Below are positions 1 to 8,563 of a DNA stretch of 51,055 nt, piece after piece. The translations under genes and the position numbers were made by a program. How positions within the stretch are numbered: the stretch's first letter is position 1; each line of letters opens with the position of its first letter. The stretch comes from Chloroflexota bacterium (lineage in GTDB: Bacteria; Chloroflexota; Limnocylindria; Limnocylindrales; CSP1-4), in the NCBI GenBank assembly GCA_015478725.1, contig JADMIG010000019.1, forward strand, positions 1 through 51,055, written 5' to 3'. A model generated the notes under the pieces. It ran no database searches, was not told where the DNA came from, and saw only the letters and a list, made by a program, of their open reading frames with translations.

Positions 1-64
1 CGCTCCCGGCGCATGTGAGGACCGGCTGCGCCGGCTCGAGTCACTGGACCATGGGGGACCGACG

Positions 65-238
65 TTGACGACCATCGGAGTGCGACCGCACCGGGAGAGT
101 TGGCCGGCGATCGAGAGCATTCCGGCAGAGCGACGGGTGCGCCGGCGGGATGACCTCGAGGCCGTGGGCCTCCTCCTTGGGATCCTCGGCATCCTCCTTG
201 TCCTCGCGGTCACGGTCGGGACGGCGCCGCCGATCTGA
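65..238 (+). CDS. Small single-span membrane protein (hypothetical, tentative)
   Basis: This short frame encodes about 57 residues: a charged, arginine-rich N-terminal half followed by one strongly hydrophobic segment (LLLGILGILLVLAVTV, about residues 36-51) and a very short tail ending at TGA 236-238. The start is taken as TTG at 65 because a G-rich stretch (GGGGGA, 53-58) lies six bases upstream; GTG at 80 is the alternative. The arrangement suggests a small inner-membrane protein with a cytoplasmic basic N-terminus, though no family is recognised. The gene could also start before the window. Support is only compositional: one good transmembrane segment in an otherwise empty stretch, followed by two more small genes on the same strand. 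Confidence 0.35.
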   Translation: MTTIGVRPHRESWPAIESIPAERRVRRRDDLEAVGLLLGILGILLVLAVTVGTAPPI

Positions 239-348
239 CGCGGCGATCGCCCGGGCCTCGAGGGTCGTGCGATCGCCTTCGAACTCCCGTGGCGCCGCGC
301 CCCGTCATCTCCGCCCCCCAGGGTCTGCTGCAGGAACAGGAGGATCTC

Positions 349-591
349 GTGACACAGGATCGTTCGTCCGCTACGGACGGTCCGTCGGACGCGACGGACG
401 TCGTCGAAGGCAAGGTCGGCAGCGCGTGGCTCAGGGATCCGGCGACGTCCGGATCGATCGGCGCCGACCTCGGGGGACTGATGCCGATCGATGTGCCGTC
501 CGCCGACCGGGCGGACGAGGGCGGATCGATCGAAGGCCGTCCCGAGTCGCCTGATCCCCAGGTCGGAGACACCCGTCGGCGGGATCGGTGA
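349..591 (+). CDS. Hypothetical acidic small protein, 80 aa
   Basis: The protein is hydrophilic and low in complexity, rich in Asp, Ser, Gly and Pro, with no transmembrane segment or recognisable motif. The start is set at GTG 349 rather than the upstream in-frame GTG 289, because a perfect AGGAGG (338-343) sits five bases before 349. Its stop overlaps the start of the next gene (GTGA at 588-591), which points to translational coupling with that small membrane protein. No function is proposed. The ribosome binding site and the coupling are the main reasons to treat it as real. Confidence 0.5.
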   Translation: MTQDRSSATDGPSDATDVVEGKVGSAWLRDPATSGSIGADLGGLMPIDVPSADRADEGGSIEGRPESPDPQVGDTRRRDR

Positions 592-779
592 GCAGAGAGC
601 GCCCGCAGATCGTCGTCATCCGCCAGGGAGGCGACCACGGTTGCCTCATCACGATCCTGCTCCTCATCGTGGCGTGGCCGCTGGCGATCGTCTACTGGAT
701 CCTGCGACTGGTGGTCTGGCTCCTGGGCGTGACCGTGGACTGGCTGACGGGCGGCCCCTGGCGACGACGGCGCGGGTAA
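588..779 (+). CDS. Small hydrophobic membrane protein, 63 aa
   Basis: The GTG start overlaps the preceding stop (GTGA). The sequence has a short polar N-terminus with two histidine/glycine residues near position 16, then about 35 hydrophobic residues (roughly 19-53) that could form one long or two short membrane spans with several tryptophans, and a basic RRRR tail consistent with a cytoplasmic end by the positive-inside rule. It lies directly upstream of the PAP2 phosphatase gene, separated by about 58 bases. It resembles small uncharacterised membrane proteins common in Actinobacteria and Chloroflexota; no family name is certain. Confidence 0.55.
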   Translation: MSRERPQIVVIRQGGDHGCLITILLLIVAWPLAIVYWILRLVVWLLGVTVDWLTGGPWRRRRG

Positions 780-837
780 GGCGCATCATGGGCGCGCCCG
801 CACGGCCGCCCGCCATCCCGATCGACAGGAACGAACC

Positions 838-1596
838 ATGACTGACCGCTGTGGCGCCGCCACCGATGCGGACACGGCGATCGGCGACGCGGTGCCACCG
901 ATCGAACCGCCCGTGACCCCCGATGAGCGCGGGGTCAGGGAGCTCGCGATTGGGTTCGCCGCGGCGCTGGTGGCGATGTTCGGCTTCGCTTTCCTGGCGG
1001 ATCAGATCCGCGGCCAGGAGGCCCTCGTCCTCGACACCGTCGCGAACCCGTTCCTGCACGGGATCTCGTCGCCCACCCTGGACGCGATCATGAACGCCAT
1101 CACCGCCCTCGGCTCGGATCCGGTCCTCGGCATCCTCGTCGTCCTCGCCCTGGGCTTCCTCGTCGTGTGGCATCGTCGCGCTGAAGCGCTCTTCCTCGTG
1201 GTCGCGATCGCTGGCAGCGTGGCGTTGAACGGCGCCCTCAAGCTGCTCGTGGGCCGGCCGCGCCCGGTGCTGCCGTGGGCGCACGTCCTGCCCGACCCGA
1301 GCTTCCCGAGCGGCCACTCCATGAATTCGGTCGTCTTCTACCTCGCCCTCGCTGTCATCGCCTGGACCTGGTCGGGGCGACGAGCGGGGACCATCGCTGT
1401 CGTGGGCGCGGTGGCCATCGCCTTCGCCATCGGCTTCAGCCGGATCTATCTCGGGTACCACTACCTGAGCGATGTCATCGGCGGGTTCACCGCCGGTGTC
1501 GCCTGGTTGATCGTCGTCGCCCTCGCCTTCGAGACGATCCCCCGAACCTGGGCAAGGCGGCCCTGGGCGACGCGGCGGGGAAGGCGCTCGAGCTGA
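838..1596 (+). CDS. PAP2-family membrane phosphatase (undecaprenyl-diphosphatase or lipid phosphatase type)
   Basis: This integral membrane phosphatase of 252 residues carries all three motifs of the PAP2/haloperoxidase superfamily: K-x6-R-P (K135, R142, P143), PSGH (157-160) and SR-x5-H-x3-D (S201, R202, H208, D212). H160 would be the general acid and H208 the nucleophile, as known for the family. Several hydrophobic spans flank the motifs (about 38-58, 94-118, 120-138, 162-180, 183-200 and 214-232). Likely substrates are lipid phosphates or diphosphates such as undecaprenyl diphosphate or phosphatidic acid; the sequence alone does not decide. The N-terminal 30 residues are polar. It may be cotranscribed with the small genes before it. 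Confidence 0.88.
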   Translation: MTDRCGAATDADTAIGDAVPPIEPPVTPDERGVRELAIGFAAALVAMFGFAFLADQIRGQEALVLDTVANPFLHGISSPTLDAIMNAITALGSDPVLGILVVLALGFLVVWHRRAEALFLVVAIAGSVALNGALKLLVGRPRPVLPWAHVLPDPSFPSGHSMNSVVFYLALAVIAWTWSGRRAGTIAVVGAVAIAFAIGFSRIYLGYHYLSDVIGGFTAGVAWLIVVALAFETIPRTWARRPWATRRGRRSS

Positions 1597-1741
1597 CCGA
1601 CGATCGTCCGGGACAGGTGGCCGGGCCGCAGCCGGCCGCGTTCATCCAACAGGGTTTCCATCCTTGTCCTGCCGGATACCGCTGGCCATCATGCGAGGAA
1701 GGGAGCGCTGACAGGCGCGAACCATCACAGGAGATCCAGTC

Positions 1742-2035
1742 ATGACTGACCAGCGAATCTTCGAGCGCGAAAACGTCACCGACGGCGGCGTCGCGCGGAC
1801 CGAGACCATCGAGACAGAGCACCTTTCGAGCGGCCCGCGTGGCGGGGATGCCGAGGCCGGGGGAGCGGTCGCCGGAGGCGCCGTCGGCGCCGTCGCCGGC
1901 GCGGTCGTCGGCGGGCCCATCGGCGCGGTCGTCGGAGGCGCGATCGGCGCGGCCTCGGGCGCCACGGTCGGCCTGATCAACAACGAGAGCAAGGGCGACG
2001 AGGTCGTCGTCAAGCGAGAAGAACGGCGCTGGTAG
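1742..2035 (+). CDS. Glycine-zipper domain protein, 97 aa
   Basis: The protein has a polar N-terminus (about 1-38), then a glycine/alanine/valine stretch (about 39-77) with repeated GGA-VGA-VAGA-VVGG patterns, and a charged basic tail. The central part matches the glycine-zipper pattern seen in proteins that pack helices in or at membranes (the YMGG/Gly-zipper families). The start ATG 1742 has GGAG ten bases upstream. No signal peptide is visible, so its location is unclear. It lies between a membrane phosphatase and a UspA-like protein, in a neighbourhood that looks like small stress-associated genes; that is inference only. Confidence 0.6.
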   Translation: MTDQRIFERENVTDGGVARTETIETEHLSSGPRGGDAEAGGAVAGGAVGAVAGAVVGGPIGAVVGGAIGAASGATVGLINNESKGDEVVVKREERRW

Positions 2036-2126
2036 GCCCGGGCCGATCGAGCCCGGCGCTCGCCATCTGCGGCGCCGGGCTCCACGATCGGCGGCTCGGT
2101 TCGTGGGTCGGCGGAGGAATGGGTGA

Positions 2127-2708
2127 GTGTCGCGCGCATCGGATGACGGGCGGGTCCCCGCGCGCGACCGTCGGCGCCCGAGCCTGGATGGCCCGTCCGT
2201 GGTCGCGTTCACCACCGAGGACGATCATCACGCCGAGGTTCGCCACGCGGCGGGGGTCCACGCGAAGGCGCACGGCTGCTCCCTGATCCTGTATGCCGCC
2301 GACGTGGCATCCCTGTGGTCCGAACCGATGCCGAACCAGTGGGCTTCAGAGGGTGAGGCGGAACGGTTCGGCGACCGCCTGAGCCCGAAGGATCTCGAAC
2401 TCCTTGGCCGGTCGGCCATCGCCCGCCAGGTGCGCGAAAGTCGTCGCGTGGGAGCGAAGGCGTCGGCCTCGCTGCCGAAGGACAAGGGGATCGAGGCGCT
2501 GGCGGCGTACGCCGCCGCCCAGGGGGCTCACATCGTCTTCGTGCCCGAGTCCATGGCCGCCATCGACGAACTCCGCCCGCTCCTTGCGGGTGCGGGGGGC
2601 GGCAAGGAAGCACCTCGGGTCGCGGTCGAGCTCCAGGTGGTGGTGCGTCTGCCCGACTCGACCAGGCACGTTTCGGAATCGGGCGATCCGGCCGCCGACC
2701 CCACGTAG
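2127..2708 (+). CDS. UspA-like universal stress protein, 193 aa
   Basis: Residues about 24-150 have the alternating strand-helix layout of the UspA fold: an N-terminal strand (VVAFTTED), a helix with HAEVRHAAGVHAKAHG, the strand SLILYA, a long helical region, and the late strand IVFVPES followed by a helix. The classic G-2x-G-9x-G(S/T) nucleotide motif is not clearly present, so ATP binding is doubtful. The start is GTG 2127 with GGAGGA (2113-2118) eight bases upstream. The gene converges with zwf (stop at 2712), leaving only three bases between them and no terminator hairpin. Function beyond a stress-protein-like fold is not known. Confidence 0.55.
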   Translation: MSRASDDGRVPARDRRRPSLDGPSVVAFTTEDDHHAEVRHAAGVHAKAHGCSLILYAADVASLWSEPMPNQWASEGEAERFGDRLSPKDLELLGRSAIARQVRESRRVGAKASASLPKDKGIEALAAYAAAQGAHIVFVPESMAAIDELRPLLAGAGGGKEAPRVAVELQVVVRLPDSTRHVSESGDPAADPT

Positions 2709-2711
2709 GGC

Positions 2712-4115
2712 TCAACCCATGGGCACCCGCTGCGCCGCCGGATCGGCCATGGCCGGGTCGTGCCAGTGGTCGCCGTGGGCCAGGATCCGGGACGCCTCGG
2801 GCGGACCCCAGGTGCCCGGCTCGTAGTCGTGCAGCGGCGTCGCGGCACCGAGGGTGCCGTCGACCACGCGCCAGGCCGCCTCCACGGCGTCCTCGCGGGC
2901 GAAGAGCGTCTGGTCGCCCCTCGTGGCATCGCCGATCAGGCGCTGGTACGGCGGGCGCTCGGTACCGCTCTGGTGGGAGGCGTAGAGCTCCACCGCCTCG
3001 CCGACGAGGGCCTCCCCGGGCTTCTTGGCGCGCGCTCCGAGCGAGATCGACATGTCCGGCGCGAGGCGGAAGCGGAAGTAGTCGGCGTCCGGCGGCTCGC
3101 GCTCCGGGAACACGGACTGGGGTGGACGCTTCAATGCCACGAGGACCTCCGTGGCCGTCACCGGCAGGCACTTGCCGGCCCGGAGGTAGAACGGGACCCC
3201 GCCCCAACGCCAGGTGTCGACGTGCAGGCGCAGCGCGGCGAACGTCTCCACGGTCGAGCCCGGGGCGACTCCCTCGACGTCGCGATATCCGCGGTACTGG
3301 CCGCGCACGACGTCGTTCGGCGCGATCGCCCGGATCGAGTCGAGCACCTTGAACTGCCCATCACGCACCGACTCCCCGGTCTGCCCGGACGGTGGCTCCA
3401 TGCCGAGCAGGCTGACCACCTGGAGGAGGTGGTTCTGCATCACGTCGCGGATCGCCCCCGCCTGGTCGTAGAAGGCGCCGCGGTCCGCGACGTCGAAGGA
3501 CTCGGCCATCGTGACCTGGACACTCGCGACGTGCTCGCGGTTCCACAGCGGCTCCAGGAACGAGTTGGCGAAGCGGAAGTAGAGCAGGTTCTGGACCGCC
3601 TCCTTGCCGAGGTAGTGGTCGATCCGGAAGATCGCGGGCTCGGCGAAGACGCCATGGACCGTCGCGTTGAGGGCGACGGCGCTCGCCAGGTCGCGCCCGA
3701 ACGGCTTCTCGAGGATGACCCTCGCGCCCTCGGCACACCGCGACCCTTCGAGGTTGGTGATGACCTCGCTGAACAGGGCCGGCGGGATCGCGAGGTAGTG
3801 GAGTGGATGCCGGGCGTCGCCGAGCTCGGCGCGCAATGCCCGGAATGTCTCGATGTCGTCGTCCGAGCCCTTCACGTAGCGCAATCGCCCGCTGAGCGCC
3901 TCGATCGCCGCACCGTCCACGATCCCGGCCGCGGCGAGGCTCTGCCGGGCCCGCTCGCGGAGGGAGACCACGTCACCCGAACGGGCGACGCCGATGATCG
4001 GCAGGTCGAAGCCCTCGTCCCGGATGAGGGCAAGGAGGGCCGGGAAGATCTGCTTGAAGGCCAGGTCGCCCGTTGCCCCGAAGAACACGAACGCATCCGA
4101 TCGCTCGGCGGCCAT
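2712..4115 (-). CDS. zwf: Glucose-6-phosphate 1-dehydrogenase
   Basis: The enzyme oxidises glucose 6-phosphate to 6-phosphogluconolactone with NAD(P)+, the entry to the oxidative pentose phosphate pathway. The 467-residue product has the N-terminal dinucleotide motif GATGDLA (about 13-19) and the family signature RIDHYLGKE around residue 164, which holds the catalytic His and Lys that bind substrate. The length is typical (about 460-510). ATG 4115 is preceded by a strong AGGAGGGGAG ribosome binding site. No 6-phosphogluconate dehydrogenase, gluconolactonase or transaldolase lies alongside, so the gene stands alone. A 277-base gap with a stem-loop separates it from the response regulator upstream on the same strand. 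Confidence 0.97.
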   Translation of the reverse strand: MAAERSDAFVFFGATGDLAFKQIFPALLALIRDEGFDLPIIGVARSGDVVSLRERARQSLAAAGIVDGAAIEALSGRLRYVKGSDDDIETFRALRAELGDARHPLHYLAIPPALFSEVITNLEGSRCAEGARVILEKPFGRDLASAVALNATVHGVFAEPAIFRIDHYLGKEAVQNLLYFRFANSFLEPLWNREHVASVQVTMAESFDVADRGAFYDQAGAIRDVMQNHLLQVVSLLGMEPPSGQTGESVRDGQFKVLDSIRAIAPNDVVRGQYRGYRDVEGVAPGSTVETFAALRLHVDTWRWGGVPFYLRAGKCLPVTATEVLVALKRPPQSVFPEREPPDADYFRFRLAPDMSISLGARAKKPGEALVGEAVELYASHQSGTERPPYQRLIGDATRGDQTLFAREDAVEAAWRVVDGTLGAATPLHDYEPGTWGPPEASRILAHGDHWHDPAMADPAAQRVPMG

Positions 4116-4234
4116 CGACCTCTCCCCTCCTCACGGGAATGGCTTGGCCCGGCCCGGTCGATCATGGTCCCCACCAGGTCGAGCGGCATGTGGACGCACC
4201 GACTGTAGCACCGAGTCGCTCGCCCGGACGAGGA

Positions 4235-4278
4235 GACACCCCGGCTCGGTTCCCCCAGGAACCGAACAGCGGGGTGTC
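4235..4278 (-). terminator. Stem-loop between response regulator and zwf
   Basis: An imperfect inverted repeat pairs GACACCCCG...GGTT (4235-4251) with AACC...CGGGGTGTC (4260-4278), giving a GC-rich stem of about 17 pairs with a two-base bulge and a small loop. It lies 115 bases past the response-regulator stop and about 120 bases before the zwf start, so it is well placed to end the kinase-regulator transcript. There is no T-run on either strand, so classic intrinsic termination is not shown; it may act as an mRNA 3' end stabiliser. The rest of 4116-4392 shows nothing else I can name. Confidence 0.4.
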
Positions 4279-4392
4279 AGGAATGAACGATCGACGGGTC
4301 GAAGACCGCGGGCAAACGCCGCGATCCGCGATGCAGGCCGCACCGTAGCCGGCCGGACGTGAACCCGCGAGGATGAAAACCCTGCAGGGCTC

Positions 4393-5004
4393 TCAGGCCT
4401 CGTCCAGCAGCCAGCCTTCCTGCCGCGCGAGGTGGACGAGGCCGGTGCGGTTCGGGACGCCGTACCGATCGAACAGGCGGCGCAGCTGGCTCTCCACCGT
4501 CTTGACGCGGATCGAGAGGGAGGCGGCGATCTCCAGGTTCGTGCGACCCTGGGCGACCAGTCCGATCGTTTCGAGTTCGCGCGGGGTGGGCACTCGGAGC
4601 CCGCCGCGGGCGGCTCGCAGGGCGTCCGGGGAGAAGGTGCGGCGTCCTCGCGCGGCCTCGCGGATGACGCGGAGGATCTCATCGACGGGCTCGAGCTTCG
4701 AGACGTAGGCAGCGGCGCCGCGGGAGATCGCCTTGGACATGAAGCTCGACTTGCTGTACGCGCTGTACATGACGAATGCGGGTCCGCGGCCCGCGAAGTC
4801 GCCGAGCAGGTCGAGTCCGCTGTCGAGCCCCCCCTGCATGACGTCGCAGAGCACCACGTCCGGGTGGGCCCGCTCGATCAGCTCCCGGGCGCTCCCTCGA
4901 TCATGGGCAGTCCCGACGAGGTTCACGTCCGCCTCGCTTCTGAGCAGGGCGGCGAGCCCCTCGGCGATCGCCGGATGATCCTCGACGATGACGAGGTCGA
5001 TCAT
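4393..5004 (-). CDS. NarL/FixJ-type response regulator (REC + LuxR HTH)
   Basis: The 203-residue two-domain regulator has a receiver domain (about 1-120) with the acidic pair E8-D9, phospho-acceptor D54 in VVLCDVMQ and the conserved Lys in YVSKLEP, followed by a LuxR/GerE helix-turn-helix (about 140-200) with TPRELE and NLEIAASLSIRVKTVE. The start is ATG 5004, which overlaps the stop of the upstream kinase gene (ATGA), so the pair is translationally coupled. It is therefore almost certainly the partner of the large CheB-CheR-kinase fusion. The target genes are unknown; the divergent ABC transporter operon is one candidate. Confidence 0.93.
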   Translation of the reverse strand: MIDLVIVEDHPAIAEGLAALLRSEADVNLVGTAHDRGSARELIERAHPDVVLCDVMQGGLDSGLDLLGDFAGRGPAFVMYSAYSKSSFMSKAISRGAAAYVSKLEPVDEILRVIREAARGRRTFSPDALRAARGGLRVPTPRELETIGLVAQGRTNLEIAASLSIRVKTVESQLRRLFDRYGVPNRTGLVHLARQEGWLLDEA

Positions 5005-8000
5005 CCGTGGCTCCGCGGCGCCGGCATCGGCAGGCGGACGGTGATCGTCGTGCCGTGCCCCACCTCCGAGGCGGCCTCGATGGATCCGCCATGGGCGACC
5101 ACGATCTCGCGGGCGAGGAAGAGGCCGAGGCCGAGGCCGACCCGCACCCCGCGGCGGGGCTCGCCCGCGCGGGCGAAGCGATCGAACAGGCCGGGCATCT
5201 CGTCGGCGGGGATCCCGCCTCCATCGTCGGCGACGACGATCTCGGCCCACGGCCCGACGCGCTGCAGTTTCATGTCCACGTTCCGGGCTGCCCCGTGCAC
5301 AAGGGCGTTGGTGATCAGGTTGGTGACGACCTGCTCGAGGCGCCCGGGGTCGCCGTCGACCGTCAGCCGCGCTGGCGCCTCGTGGACCGAGATCTGCGTG
5401 CCGCCCGCCAGGACGGCGGTCACCTCCGCGACGCGCCGTGCCAGGGCCACGAGATCGACCCGCCTGCGCTCGAGCGTCATCCGCTTCATCGCGAAGAGGC
5501 TCAGGTCGAAGAGCCGGTCGGTCAACTCGCCGAGTCGCCGCGTCTGAGCGAGAGCGCTGGCTGCATACCCGGCGGCTGCCTCGTCGGCAGCCGGGTCGAG
5601 GCGCCGGGCGAGCAGCTGGACGTACCCATGGAGAGCCGCGATGGGCGTGCGGAGCTCGTGGCTTGCCGCGATCAGGAACTGCTCCTGGAGCGCCCGCAGG
5701 CTCCGCTCGGTCACCTCGCGGATCACGACGATGCCGGCCCAGCCGGGGATCGGCAGCCGCAGACTCGAGCCTTTGGCCTCGAACCACCGCCGGGCGCCAT
5801 CCGGGCCACGCATCGTGAAGCTCACGCTGAAGGACTCCCCGCGCCGCGCGCGCTGCTGCGGCCACGCCTCCGCGGCGAGCGGCTGGCTCGCCTCGTCCTC
5901 GGGGACGAATGGCACCGCGGGGTCGCCGAAGATCGCCTCGTAGGTCTCGTTCCACATGACGGCCCGGCCATCGGCATCCACGGCGAGGACAGCGTCGGTC
6001 ATCCCGTGCAGGATCGACTTCATCCGGTCGCGCTCCTGGGCCAGCTCCTGCGTCTGTACCGTCAGGACGGCGGCCTGGGCGGCGAGCTCATCGGTCCGGG
6101 CGGCGAGGTCCTCGTTGGCGACATTCAGCTCTTCGACGCTCGCCTGGAGCTCCTCGTTGAGGGTCTCGAGTTCCTCGTTGGAAGCCTGCAGCTCCTCGGT
6201 CAGGGTCTCGGCCTCCTCGGTGGACGCCTGGGCGTCCTCGGCGCCGATGAGGAGTTCCTCGTTCGCCACCCGCAGCTGGTCGTTGGCGGAGGTCACCTCC
6301 TCGTTCACCGTGAGGAGCCGCTGCGTTTCGTCGATCGCCTGCTGCAGGCGCTGGCGCAGGATGGGCACGGCCGCCCGGTCCTCCGCCACCGGACTCGCGT
6401 CGCTGATGAGGATGACGGCGCCCACGATCGGGTCTCCGGGCCGCTCGCGGAACGGTGCGCAGCTGACGTCCAGATAGCGCGGCCTGCCGGTGAGGAGGTC
6501 GGGCGTGGGGGTCTCGCACCACGTCGTGCTCGACTCTCCCTGGAGCGCGCCGCGCAGCGCGGTTCGCAGCGTCGAAGCGGGAAGCGTCTCCGCGAGGTGG
6601 GTGAAGTCGTCGCCCAGGGCCGAGCCGTGGATGCCGAGCAGCCGCCGTGCGGCCGGGTTGATCCGCAGCGTCTCCCAGCGCCGGCCGACGGTGACCACGC
6701 CGACGGGCATCTCGAGCAGGATACGCTCGGCGTGGGCCTCGCCGGAGCGCCCCACCTTCCGGGAGCCAGCGTGACCGCTGACCGCACCCGGGACGGCGCG
6801 CGCCGGCCGCGGAACCTGGGCCGGAGCTCGCGTGAGCGTCATGAGTGGAGGAGCCGGCGCCGGGCCGTCCCGCCGGTAGATCTTCAGGGGCCCCGGCACA
6901 GGGGTGAAGCTGTGGCCCAGAGACGCGGCGCTCTCCGAGCTGCCGAGCACGAGCCAGCCCCCCTCGCGCAGGGCGAATGCGAAGACGCGCAGGACGCGTT
7001 GCTGGAGCTCGGGCAGGAAATAGATGAGGACGTTCCGACACAGGACGAGATCGATCCGGGGGAACGGTGGCCGGGCGCCCAGGTCGTGCTCGCCGAACAC
7101 GACCAGCTCGCGCACCTCCCTGGTGACCGAATACTCGTCACCAGCCGCCACGAAGTGCCGGGTGAGGAGACCGGGCGGCACATTCCGCACGGTCCTGGCG
7201 TCGTACACCCCGCGACGCGCGAACGCGAGTGCCGCCGCGTCGACGTCCGTCGCGAAGATGCGCACGTCGATGCGCTCGCGCTGATCCCCGAGCGCGTCCG
7301 CGACGAGCATGGCGATCGTGTAGGCCTCCTCGCCGGTCGCGCAGCCGGCGCACCAGACCCGCAGCTCCCGGGTCGCCTGGGCCTGTGCGACGAGATCGGG
7401 CAGCACGCGGCGGCGGAGGTGGTCCATCACCTTCGGATCGCGGAAGAACTCGGTCACCTTGATGAGCAGGCTGCCCGTCAGGCGCTCGTATTCGTCGGGC
7501 TCCTTCTCGAGGAAGCCGACGTAGTCGGCGAGCGTTGCCTGGTGCGTGGCAGCCATCCGACCCTGGAGGCGTCGCAGGATGGTCGGCCGCTTGTAGGCCG
7601 CGAAATCGATCCCGCTGCGCTCGCCCAGCCGCGCGAGCAGGAGGCGGAGTTGGCGATCGTTGGCCGGGTCCGCTTCGGTGAGTGGGCCCGAGATGAGTCG
7701 CTCGAGCAGCGGACCCATCGCCGCCGGCTGGGCCACGATGTCCACGCTGCCCGCGGCCACGGCAAGGGGCATGGACGGGAAGCCGGCGTTCACGGGATCC
7801 TGGATGAGCACGGTGCCTCCGGCCGCCGCCACCTCGTGCGCCCCGACGGCACCGTCGGACCCACTGCCGCTGAGGACGACGGCGATCGTCCCCGCGCCTA
7901 CCGATGCGGCGGCGGACCGCATGAGCCGGTCGATCGACGGCGCGGCCCGCCTCGGCGTGGCCTCGTGCAGGACGATCGACGTTCCCTCGATCTCCGCGTC

Positions 8001-8264
8001 GTGGTTGGCCGGGATGACGAACACCACCCCGTCCTCGAGCGGCTCGCGTGCACCGACGGCACGGAGTGGCAGTGTCGACCGACGGCCCAGGATGTCATGC
8101 AGATGGCTCGGTCGCCCCGGATTGAGGTGCTGGGCGACGACGACCGGCGCGGCGAGGTCGGGCGGCAGCGACGCGAGGAGCGCGGAGATGGCCTCGACGC
8201 CGCCGGCCGACGCGCCGACCACGACGAGATGGCGGCTCTCGCGAGCTATGGACTCCTGCGGCAT
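5001..8264 (-). CDS. CheB-CheR-PAS-histidine kinase fusion protein
   Basis: This single protein of 1087 residues contains, in order: a CheB methylesterase domain (about 12-190; triad S19 in GASAGG, H46 and D137 in SGSGSDG) without the usual receiver; a CheR methyltransferase (about 205-465; FFRDP 273-277, SAM motif GCATGEEAYT at 307-316, CRNVLIYF near 411); a first PAS domain (about 512-625); a long coiled coil (about 635-750) rich in NEEL/TEEL heptads; a second PAS (about 748-855); a HisKA domain with phospho-acceptor H869 in SHELRTP; and a HATPase domain (about 960-1080; N983, DDGGGIP, GLGLGLF). The start is ATG 8264, six bases after GGGAAG; ATG 8270 abuts that site and is less likely. It probably senses an unknown cue, adjusts by methylation, and phosphorylates the coupled regulator. 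No transmembrane segment is seen. Confidence 0.93.
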   Translation of the reverse strand: MPQESIARESRHLVVVGASAGGVEAISALLASLPPDLAAPVVVAQHLNPGRPSHLHDILGRRSTLPLRAVGAREPLEDGVVFVIPANHDAEIEGTSIVLHEATPRRAAPSIDRLMRSAAASVGAGTIAVVLSGSGSDGAVGAHEVAAAGGTVLIQDPVNAGFPSMPLAVAAGSVDIVAQPAAMGPLLERLISGPLTEADPANDRQLRLLLARLGERSGIDFAAYKRPTILRRLQGRMAATHQATLADYVGFLEKEPDEYERLTGSLLIKVTEFFRDPKVMDHLRRRVLPDLVAQAQATRELRVWCAGCATGEEAYTIAMLVADALGDQRERIDVRIFATDVDAAALAFARRGVYDARTVRNVPPGLLTRHFVAAGDEYSVTREVRELVVFGEHDLGARPPFPRIDLVLCRNVLIYFLPELQQRVLRVFAFALREGGWLVLGSSESAASLGHSFTPVPGPLKIYRRDGPAPAPPLMTLTRAPAQVPRPARAVPGAVSGHAGSRKVGRSGEAHAERILLEMPVGVVTVGRRWETLRINPAARRLLGIHGSALGDDFTHLAETLPASTLRTALRGALQGESSTTWCETPTPDLLTGRPRYLDVSCAPFRERPGDPIVGAVILISDASPVAEDRAAVPILRQRLQQAIDETQRLLTVNEEVTSANDQLRVANEELLIGAEDAQASTEEAETLTEELQASNEELETLNEELQASVEELNVANEDLAARTDELAAQAAVLTVQTQELAQERDRMKSILHGMTDAVLAVDADGRAVMWNETYEAIFGDPAVPFVPEDEASQPLAAEAWPQQRARRGESFSVSFTMRGPDGARRWFEAKGSSLRLPIPGWAGIVVIREVTERSLRALQEQFLIAASHELRTPIAALHGYVQLLARRLDPAADEAAAGYAASALAQTRRLGELTDRLFDLSLFAMKRMTLERRRVDLVALARRVAEVTAVLAGGTQISVHEAPARLTVDGDPGRLEQVVTNLITNALVHGAARNVDMKLQRVGPWAEIVVADDGGGIPADEMPGLFDRFARAGEPRRGVRVGLGLGLFLAREIVVAHGGSIEAASEVGHGTTITVRLPMPAPRSHG

Positions 8265-8402
8265 GGTCATCTTCCCGATGCGATCCGGGTGCACGCCCGG
8301 ATACCGCCGTGAGTGTACCCATCGTCGGCCCGTGCGGCCTACCGGCCGACGCGACGCCGTATGGTATCGGTCACGACCCGTTAACATTCCTCGGTCACCG
8401 TC

Positions 8403-8432
8403 TTGACTCGGGAGTGGCGGCCGCTGTCAAAT
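8403..8432 (+). promoter_or_regulatory. Candidate promoter for the ABC importer operon
   Basis: TTGACT (8403-8408) is followed after 18 bases by TCAAAT (8427-8432), a plausible sigma-70-like -35/-10 pair about 130 bases before the transporter start. It lies in the 300-base region between the kinase gene and the transporter, which are divergent. Nearby are two CGGTCAC repeats (8349 and 8392 areas) and a GTTAAC palindrome that could be an operator, but I cannot assign a regulator. Confidence 0.25.
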
Positions 8433-8563
8433 GCGCCTCAGCGCACCGCACTGGCTCTCTCCCGTCGCAGGACCGGGACAGGCGTCCATGCGTGGGCCTC
8501 GGAGGAGGTATCGCGTCGGTGGTCCGCTGGCATCGCAACAAGCCCGCAGCAATGGAGACTCAC

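Noticed and set aside
150-554. 134-codon plus-strand frame at the start of the window
   Set aside because: Ser/Arg-rich low-complexity product in a frame that conflicts with two better-supported small genes, one with a clear transmembrane segment and one with AGGAGG.
5007-8312. Long plus-strand open frame of about 1100 codons
   Set aside because: It lies antisense to the CheB-CheR-kinase gene, which has intact domains. The antisense product is rich in Arg, Gly and Asp without motifs, a usual side effect of high G+C codon bias.
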